Positions 14,948-19,625 of a DNA stretch of 19,625 nucleotides are shown one piece after another; within the stretch, counting starts at the first letter, position 1; each line of letters opens with the position of its first letter. Both the position numbers and the translations under genes were made by a program. The notes beneath the pieces were generated by a model, which saw only the letters and a program-made list of their open reading frames with translations, was not told the DNA's origin and did no database searches. Source of the DNA: Rhodobacter sp. (GTDB taxonomy: Bacteria > Pseudomonadota > Alphaproteobacteria > Rhodobacterales > Rhodobacteraceae); assembly GCA_003536295.1 (NCBI GenBank), contig DPZQ01000055.1, positions 1 through 19,625 of the forward strand, read 5' to 3'.

Positions 14948-16033
14948 ATGATCAAAACATTGACTTTTTTAGGAATTGAAAGCAGCTGTGACGATACAGC
15001 CGCTGCAATTGTGCGCAACAGCTCAAGCCAAGGGCCAGAGATCCTTTCCTCGGTGGTTGATGGGCAAACGGCGATCCATGCCGCCTTTGGTGGTGTGGTG
15101 CCCGAACTTGCCGCCCGCGCCCATGCCGAGCGAATCGATCATTGCATTGAAAAGGCTCTGTCGAAAGCCCATCTTAGCTTTGCAGACCTAGACGCTATTG
15201 CAGTAACAGCTGGGCCTGGCTTGATTGGTGGAGTTTTGTCGGGTGTTATGTGCGCCAAGGGCTTATCGGCTGCCTTGGGTTTGCCGCTGATAGGGGTCAA
15301 TCATCTGGCGGGCCATGCTTTAACTCCGCGTTTGACCGATGGGCTGGCCTTCCCCTACATCATGCTTTTGGTCTCGGGGGGACATTGCCAGTTTTTATAT
15401 GTCGAGCAGGCAGATCTATTTACAAGACTAGGGGCCTCAATCGATGACGCTCCGGGTGAGGCCTTTGATAAAATTGCGAAAATCCTTGGCCTTGCGCAAC
15501 CAGGAGGCCCCGAGGTTGAGCGTGTGGCCCAAAGCGGCGATCCAAAACGCTTTGCCTTGCCGCGCCCACTTTTGGATCGGGCGGGGTGTGATATGTCCTT
15601 TTCAGGCCTAAAAACCGCCGTGTTGCGGTTGCGCAACAGTTTGGTGACCACCCAAGGTGGGCTTACTTTGCAAGATCGCGCCGATATTTGTGCTGGCTTT
15701 CAAGCGGCAGTAACGGACGTCTTGGCCGAAAAATCACGCCGCGCCCTAGCGCTTTTGCCCAATGTGACCAATTTCGCAGTTGCAGGTGGTGTCGCGGCCA
15801 ATGGCCCGATTAGAGCAGCTCTAAAAGAACTTTGTGACAGGAAAACCGTGGGCTTTCTAGCCCCACCACTTGCACTTTGTACCGATAATGCAGCGATGAT
15901 TGCCTGGGCTGGACTTGAGCGCTACGCTCTAGGCTACCGCGATGATTTAACACTTTCGGCGCGACCAAGATGGCCGCTTGATGTCACCAGCCCTGCCCTG
16001 CTTGGGTCGGGCAAAAAAGGCGCAAAAGCCTAA
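14948..16033 (+). CDS. tsaD: tRNA N6-adenosine threonylcarbamoyltransferase
   Basis: Transfers the threonylcarbamoyl group to N6 of A37 in tRNAs reading ANN codons, working with TsaB and TsaE. The protein has 361 residues with the ASKHA fold: FLGIESSCDDTAAAIV at the N-terminus; the metal-binding H119-x3-H123 in GVNHLAGHA; LLVSGGHCQFLYV; DDAPGEAFDKIAK; the GGVAANGPIR nucleotide segment; and CTDNAAMIAWAG near the C-terminus. The length and every motif are normal. The start at 14948 lacks a strong ribosome-binding site, but the protein begins only seven residues before the conserved strand, so little ambiguity remains. It is followed after 11 bases by the YciI-like gene, forming a three-gene plus-strand unit, and is divergent from hemD. 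Confidence 0.97.
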   Translation: MIKTLTFLGIESSCDDTAAAIVRNSSSQGPEILSSVVDGQTAIHAAFGGVVPELAARAHAERIDHCIEKALSKAHLSFADLDAIAVTAGPGLIGGVLSGVMCAKGLSAALGLPLIGVNHLAGHALTPRLTDGLAFPYIMLLVSGGHCQFLYVEQADLFTRLGASIDDAPGEAFDKIAKILGLAQPGGPEVERVAQSGDPKRFALPRPLLDRAGCDMSFSGLKTAVLRLRNSLVTTQGGLTLQDRADICAGFQAAVTDVLAEKSRRALALLPNVTNFAVAGGVAANGPIRAALKELCDRKTVGFLAPPLALCTDNAAMIAWAGLERYALGYRDDLTLSARPRWPLDVTSPALLGSGKKGAKA

Positions 16034-16044
16034 AGAGAGAAAAG

Positions 16045-16317
16045 ATGAGAGTAGCCATTATTTGCAAAGATAAACCCGGCGCTTTACAAATTCGCCTTGA
16101 TACCCGCCCTGACCATGCTGCCTATTTGAAAACAGGCAATATGGTCGAAATGGCAGGGCCTTTGCTAGATGAGCAGGATCAAATGTGTGGATCATTGATT
16201 ATTTTAAAAGTCGAAAATATGACCCAAGCTCATGATTGGGTCGGAAGTGATCCATACGGGTTGGCGGGGCTTTTTCAATCTGTAATGATTAAAGAATGGA
16301 ATAAGGTTATAGGCTGA
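16045..16317 (+). CDS. YciI-family protein
   Basis: A 90-residue protein of the YciI family, small ferredoxin-like-fold proteins with a conserved His-Asp pair that suggests an enzymatic or binding role not yet defined in most species. Here the pair is H24 (RPDHAAYL) and D69 (GSDPYGLAGLF), with the family's MVEMAGPLLDEQDQMCGSLII in the middle. GAGAGAAAAG gives a good ribosome-binding site. It lies 11 bases after tsaD, and its TGA stop overlaps the next gene's ATG by one base, so translation is probably coupled to the EVE-domain gene. In related genomes this pair commonly sits together near tsaD. Confidence 0.9.
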   Translation: MRVAIICKDKPGALQIRLDTRPDHAAYLKTGNMVEMAGPLLDEQDQMCGSLIILKVENMTQAHDWVGSDPYGLAGLFQSVMIKEWNKVIG

Positions 16318-16730
16318 TGGCGTTTTGGCTATTTAAGTCGGAGCCCGCCAGTTGGAGCTGGCAAAACCAGCTTGCGCGTGGCGCAATGGGCGAAGAATGG
16401 AGCGGGATCCGTAACTACCAGGCCCGCAACAATATGCGCATGATGCAGCTGGGCGATCAGGGGTTTTTCTACCATTCAAACCAAGGCAAAGAGATTGTGG
16501 GTGTTGTCGCAGTTTGCGCCCTGTCCGCACCTGACAGCACAAGCGATGATCCGCGCTGGGATTGCATCCAGTTAAAGGCAATAGCACCGCTAAAGCGGCC
16601 GGTTTCTCTTCAAAGCTGCAAAGCGCATCCGAATTTGCAAAATATGGCTTTGGTAGCCTTTTCGCGGTTGTCAGTGCAGCCCGTCACAAAGTCTGAGTGG
16701 GATATTATTATCGCCATGTCGCTGACTTAA
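16317..16730 (+). CDS. EVE-domain protein
   Basis: A 137-residue protein made of a single EVE domain, a PUA-like fold that binds modified bases in DNA or RNA. The start MAFWLFKSEPASWSW is the characteristic opening of bacterial members; EEWSGIRNYQARNNMRMMQLGDQGFFYHSN is the core segment, and IVGVVAV and WDCIQLKAI follow. The ATG overlaps the stop of the YciI gene (TGATG). Neighbouring tsaD modifies tRNA, so an RNA-related role is conceivable, but related proteins also bind modified cytosines in DNA. A strong hairpin terminator lies just downstream. Confidence 0.93.
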   Translation: MAFWLFKSEPASWSWQNQLARGAMGEEWSGIRNYQARNNMRMMQLGDQGFFYHSNQGKEIVGVVAVCALSAPDSTSDDPRWDCIQLKAIAPLKRPVSLQSCKAHPNLQNMALVAFSRLSVQPVTKSEWDIIIAMSLT

Positions 16731-16749
16731 ACGGCCCGCAGGCTTTAAT

Positions 16750-16777
16750 CCTAAGCGCCGCAAAAGCGGCGCCTAGG
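16750..16777. terminator. Strong hairpin between convergent EVE gene and ahcY
   Basis: GCGCCGC 16755-16761 and GCGGCGC 16766-16772 form a perfect 7-bp GC stem around an AAAA loop. After one A/C mismatch the stem continues with CCTA 16750-16753 paired to TAGG 16774-16777. It lies between two convergent genes (ends at 16730 and 16786), so it probably serves both. Neither side has a long T run, so efficiency is uncertain. Confidence 0.65.
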
Positions 16778-16785
16778 GGTTTCAA

Positions 16786-18186
16786 TCAATAGCGGTAATG
16801 TTCTGATTTGAATGGCCCTTCAACCTTAACGCCGATATAGTCGGCTTGGTCTTTGCGCAGTTCAGTCAGTTTCACGCCAATTTTTTTCAAGTGCAAACGG
16901 GCTACTTTTTCATCAAGCTCTTTGGGCAGGATATAAACGCCAGGCTGGTATTCGGACGCTTTGGTCCAGAGTTCAATCTGCGCCAAAACCTGATTGGTAA
17001 AGCTAGCCGACATCACGAAGGAAGGATGGCCAGTGGCATTGCCTAGGTTGAGCAAGCGCCCCTCAGACAAAAGAATGATCCGCGCGCCTGAAGGCATTTC
17101 GATCATATCAACTTGGTCTTTGATATTGGTCCATTTGTGGTTTTTAAGCGCCGCAACTTGGATTTCATTATCGAAATGGCCAATATTGCCCACAATCGCC
17201 ATATCCTTCATTTCGCGGATATGTTCGATGCGGATCACATCTTTATTGCCCGTGGTGGTGATGAAAATATCGGCATTGGCCAATTCATCTTCCAACAAGG
17301 TCACTTCAAAACCGTCCATCGCGGCTTGCAAGGCGCAGATCGGATCAACTTCGGTCACTTTCACACGCGCACCAGCGCCGCGCAGACTTGCAGCGGAACC
17401 TTTGCCCACGTCACCGTAGCCACATACAACCGCCACCTTTCCCGCCATCATCGTGTCGGTCGCGCGGCGAATACCGTCAACCAGCGATTCTTTGCAGCCG
17501 TATTTATTGTCAAACTTCGATTTGGTAACGGAATCGTTCACGTTGATTGCAGGAAAAGGCAAGCGGCCTGCTTTGTGCAAATCATAAAGGCGGTGCACGC
17601 CTGTGGTGGTTTCTTCCGACACGCCTTGGATTGCGTCGCGCTGTTTGGTGAACCAACCTGGGCTGGCTTTCAGGCGTTTTTTGATTTGGTTGAACAAGCA
17701 AACCTCTTCATCCGAGGTGGGCACTTCAATAATCTCCGTTTCGCCCGCTTCAACGCGTGCGCCGATCAAAATATACATGGTGGCATCGCCGCCATCATCC
17801 AGGATCATGTTACACGTACCGCCTTCGCCACCGAACTGAAAGATTTTGTCGGTATAGGTCCAGTAATCTTCAAGTGTTTCGCCTTTGATCGCGAAAACGG
17901 GCGTGCCGCCTGCGGCAATAGCTGCGGCGGCGTGGTCTTGGGTCGAGAAAATATTGCACGAAGCCCACCGCACATCAGCGCCCAGCGCGTTTAGAGTTTC
18001 AATTAGTGCTGCTGTTTGAATGGTCATGTGCAAGCTGCCCGCAATGCGCGCCCCTCTAAGTGGCTGACTTGCCCCAAATTCTTCGCGCAGCGCCATCAGG
18101 CCGGGCATTTCTGTTTCGGCAATGGTCAACTCTTTGCGGCCAAACTCTGCCAAAGCAATATCTTTAACTATATAATCTAGCGACAT
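16786..18186 (-). CDS. ahcY: Adenosylhomocysteinase (S-adenosyl-L-homocysteine hydrolase)
   Basis: Cytoplasmic NAD-dependent enzyme that splits S-adenosylhomocysteine into adenosine and homocysteine, relieving product inhibition of methyltransferases. The protein has 466 residues, the usual bacterial length. Landmarks are SLHMTIQTAALIETL, GGEGGTCNMILDDGGD, the catalytic segment NVNDSVTKSKFDNKYGC, the NAD-binding glycines in CGYGDVGKGSAASLRG, TTGNKDVI, GNIGHFDNE and the C-terminal KSEHYRY. The frame is open to 18246, but I chose the ATG at 18186: GGAG lies six bases before it, and MSLDYIVKDI is the expected start. The ATG two codons upstream would directly abut GGAG. A small hairpin sits in its leader. 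It lies beside the hvrA–regA region, as in Rhodobacter relatives, and converges with the EVE gene. Confidence 0.97.
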   Translation of the reverse strand: MSLDYIVKDIALAEFGRKELTIAETEMPGLMALREEFGASQPLRGARIAGSLHMTIQTAALIETLNALGADVRWASCNIFSTQDHAAAAIAAGGTPVFAIKGETLEDYWTYTDKIFQFGGEGGTCNMILDDGGDATMYILIGARVEAGETEIIEVPTSDEEVCLFNQIKKRLKASPGWFTKQRDAIQGVSEETTTGVHRLYDLHKAGRLPFPAINVNDSVTKSKFDNKYGCKESLVDGIRRATDTMMAGKVAVVCGYGDVGKGSAASLRGAGARVKVTEVDPICALQAAMDGFEVTLLEDELANADIFITTTGNKDVIRIEHIREMKDMAIVGNIGHFDNEIQVAALKNHKWTNIKDQVDMIEMPSGARIILLSEGRLLNLGNATGHPSFVMSASFTNQVLAQIELWTKASEYQPGVYILPKELDEKVARLHLKKIGVKLTELRKDQADYIGVKVEGPFKSEHYRY

Positions 18187-18215
18187 TCTCATCTCCAAAA
18201 TCAAGGTTTCCGCGT

Positions 18216-18232
18216 GGCTAGCACAGATAGCC
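18216..18232 (-). promoter_or_regulatory. Hairpin in the ahcY leader
   Basis: GGCTA 18216-18220 and TAGCC 18228-18232 form a perfect 5-bp stem with a 7-base loop, about 30 bases upstream of the ahcY start. I looked for SAH and SAM/SAH riboswitch signatures, and the conserved cores are not there. It may be a small leader structure or an operator shared with the divergent HD gene. Confidence 0.25.
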
Positions 18233-18287
18233 CATCTCGACAACATGTTATAAAACTTGGTAGCAGGTGTAAAAGGGGGCGCAGATC

Positions 18288-18881
18288 ATGGTGCAAAAAC
18301 GGGCGTGGCAGCGGATGCTGTCAGGGCGCAGGCTAGACCTACTTGATCCCACTGCTGTGGATGTTGAAATCGAAGATATTGCCCACGGATTGGCCTTTGT
18401 GGCGCGCTGGAATGGGCAAACCAAGGGCGACTGGCCCTATTCGGTGGCGGAACATTCGCTGCTTGTCGAAAAGATCTTTACAAATCTAAACCCGAATATC
18501 GATGCAAAATGGCAGCTGATGGCGCTTTTACATGATGCGCCTGAATATGTGATCGGCGATATGATCAGCCCCGTCAAAGCGGCCATCGGTACAGGATATG
18601 AGGCGCTGGATCTACGCCTGACCGAAGCCATCCACCGACGCTTTGGCCTACCTGCCCAAACGCCAAGCCTGATCAAAAAGGCAATCAAAGCGGCAGATGT
18701 GATCTCGGCGTGGTTAGAGGCTGTGCAAATCGCAGGCTTTTCACAAGATGAGGCCAATAAATATTTTGGCAAACATGAGGCTGCCTTGCTGAAACAATTT
18801 GATATCAAGCTGCGACCCCCAAAGCCCGTTCGCGAAGATTTTATTACACGCGCAGCTATTTTATGTGCGCGGCTTAATTGA
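18288..18881 (+). CDS. HD-domain phosphohydrolase (YfbR-like)
   Basis: A 197-residue HD-superfamily metal-dependent phosphohydrolase. The metal-binding set is complete: H56 in PYSVAEHSLLVE, H82-D83 in LLHDAPEYVIGD and D137 in KAADVISAWLEAV. The arrangement resembles YfbR, a 5'-deoxynucleotidase, so a nucleotide substrate is likely but unproven. AAGGGGG lies upstream of the ATG at 18288. It is divergent from ahcY with 101 bases between starts. Almost its whole length is also open on the opposite strand in the frame of the hvrA-like gene, and its stop at 18879-18881 abuts the place where that gene should end. Confidence 0.92.
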   Translation: MVQKRAWQRMLSGRRLDLLDPTAVDVEIEDIAHGLAFVARWNGQTKGDWPYSVAEHSLLVEKIFTNLNPNIDAKWQLMALLHDAPEYVIGDMISPVKAAIGTGYEALDLRLTEAIHRRFGLPAQTPSLIKKAIKAADVISAWLEAVQIAGFSQDEANKYFGKHEAALLKQFDIKLRPPKPVREDFITRAAILCARLN

Positions 18882-19156
18882 TAGCAAACTGAAATTTTAT
18901 CGGACGACATGCCCCTGGAAATTGCGGCGCTAAACCTTTTTGGCGTACTGCCACGGCCTGACCATTTTTCGCTTTTTTTATTAGGGTTTGCATATCTTGG
19001 TATCGCGGGCGCACCTTTGAGCACGATGTTTGCACCCATCATCTCGGCTAAAGAAAAACCCAGATCCTCAGCTTTTGAAGGTAGTTCAGCCAATGCAACG
19101 AGCGCTTGTAGAGATTTAAGATCTTTTAACGACAAAGTGTCTAGATCAAGCTTCAT
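18437..19156 (-). CDS. hvrA: HvrA/H-NS-like regulator with missing stop and antisense C-terminal extension
   Basis: The first 88 codons (about 18893-19156) look like an H-NS-type nucleoid protein of the HvrA group, which modulates photosynthesis and nitrogen genes in Rhodobacter. LDLDTLSLKDLKSLQALVALAEL is the N-terminal helix, LGFSLAEMMGA the middle, PRYANPNKKSEKWSGRGSTPKRFSAA (one gap) the DNA-binding C-terminal motif, ending SRGMSSDKIS where relatives stop. Here no stop appears: the frame continues 151 codons antisense to the HD gene, to 18437, and that extension looks non-native. The N-terminal coiled coil also seems about 20 residues shorter than usual. No clear ribosome-binding site precedes the ATG at 19156, and the frame is open farther upstream. 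It follows regA on the same strand, the known regA–hvrA order. It may be a frameshift, stop loss or decaying gene. Confidence 0.6.
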   Translation of the reverse strand: MKLDLDTLSLKDLKSLQALVALAELPSKAEDLGFSLAEMMGANIVLKGAPAIPRYANPNKKSEKWSGRGSTPKRFSAAISRGMSSDKISVCYQLSRAHKIAARVIKSSRTGFGGRSLISNCFSKAASCLPKYLLASSCEKPAICTASNHAEITSAALIAFLIRLGVWAGRPKRRWMASVRRRSSASYPVPMAALTGLIISPITYSGASCKSAISCHFASIFGFRFVKIFSTSSECSATE

Positions 19157-19234
19157 ACCATAATCTTTTTCACTCAGACCTACGACCTCATAGATAAAAT
19201 AAACAAAGAATTGAATTAATATGGCGGTTTTAAA

Positions 19235-19625
19235 TTATTTCGGGCTACGTTTTGCCAATATGCGCTGCAAAGTCCGCCGATGCATATTCAAACGTCGCGC
19301 AGTCTCTGAAACATTGCGATCGCACATTTCATAAATACGTTGGATATGCTCCCACCGAACCCGATCGGCTGACATGGGGTTTTCTGGCGGGCCAGGGATG
19401 CTTTCACCCCTGGACAAAAGTGCGCGAGCCACTTCGTCGGCGTCGGCGGGCTTGGCCAAATAATCAATCGCACCAATTTTAACAGCAGCCACGGCCGTTG
19501 CAATCGCACCGTAGCCCGTTAAAACTATAATCTTACAATCGCCGCGCAATTCGCGCAAGGCCTCAACTACGTCTAGGCCATTACCGTCTTCAAGGCGCAA
19601 ATCAACTACTGCATAGCTGGGAGGA
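19235..19625 (-). CDS. regA: RegA/PrrA/ActR-type response regulator, N-terminus off the right edge
   Basis: C-terminal 130 residues of the global redox response regulator RegA (PrrA/ActR), partner of the membrane sensor kinase RegB, which controls photosynthesis, respiration, and carbon and nitrogen fixation genes in alphaproteobacteria. The receiver domain is cut by the window edge. The phospho-acceptor aspartate (SYAVVDLRLEDGNG) is encoded at 19601-19603, followed by IIVLTGYGAIATAVAAVKIGA and the conserved lysine in DYLAKPAD. After a short proline-containing linker comes the Fis-type helix-turn-helix, NVSETARRLNMHRRTLQRILAK, at the very C-terminus. The frame stays open to the edge; the TTG at 19600 is not the real start. 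The hvrA-like gene follows 78 bases downstream on the same strand. Confidence 0.93.
   Translation of the reverse strand, partial: PPSYAVVDLRLEDGNGLDVVEALRELRGDCKIIVLTGYGAIATAVAAVKIGAIDYLAKPADADEVARALLSRGESIPGPPENPMSADRVRWEHIQRIYEMCDRNVSETARRLNMHRRTLQRILAKRSPK

Noticed and set aside
17113..17994. Long open frame (293 codons) antisense to ahcY.
   Set aside because: It lies wholly opposite a highly conserved enzyme gene; such frames arise from codon bias, and the product shows no domain.
18187..18287. SAH or SAM/SAH riboswitch upstream of ahcY.
   Set aside because: Only a 5-bp hairpin is present; the conserved core sequences of those riboswitches are not found.
19600..19600. TTG at 19600 as the start of the response regulator.
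   Set aside because: The frame continues to the window edge and encodes the phospho-acceptor aspartate upstream of that codon, so the gene begins outside the window.

Overview
The window looks like chromosomal DNA from a marine alphaproteobacterium of the Rhodobacterales (roseobacter-like). Three things point there: a hemD–mic60–hemY cluster, a regA–hvrA–ahcY neighbourhood, and a tsaD–YciI–EVE string. Base composition is close to balanced, with AT-rich intergenic stretches. I see no transposase, integrase, phage gene, CRISPR array, tRNA or rRNA. Most of this is conserved housekeeping sequence with short accessory modules between.

Layout, left to right. (1) A minus-strand Nudix hydrolase followed by a PiT phosphate permease that runs off the left edge. 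(2) A gene-poor stretch of about 700 bases (1717-2431) containing a candidate structured RNA (2035-2190) closed by a perfect 10-bp stem, then a 67-residue zinc-ribbon membrane protein. (3) A minus-strand operon: carboxynorspermidine decarboxylase (nspC), its partner dehydrogenase/synthase, and an AGE-family sugar epimerase/isomerase. The first two are consecutive steps in making norspermidine or spermidine via the carboxy-intermediate route; the sugar enzyme is an unexpected third member. (4) A divergent CocE/NonD-type serine hydrolase with a terminator. (5) A plus-strand operon eptA–dgkA–DUF2161. EptA decorates lipid A with phosphoethanolamine and releases diacylglycerol, and DgkA phosphorylates that diacylglycerol back into the phospholipid pathway. 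The third gene, a PD-(D/E)XK-like protein, overlaps dgkA by 4 bases. (6) Minus-strand hemD–mic60–hemY: tetrapyrrole synthesis with the bacterial Mic60 homologue. (7) Divergent tsaD–YciI–EVE, ended by a strong hairpin shared with convergent ahcY. (8) ahcY, a divergent HD phosphohydrolase, an HvrA/H-NS-like gene with a missing stop, and the 3' part of regA at the right edge.

The less ordinary points are the multi-branched RNA candidate at 2035-2190, the linkage of an AGE enzyme to carboxynorspermidine genes, and the hvrA-like gene. That gene has lost its expected stop and reads antisense through most of the HD gene. Several perfect inverted repeats in promoter or leader positions look like operators. 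All functional calls rest on motif recognition from the translated sequence; no database search was run.
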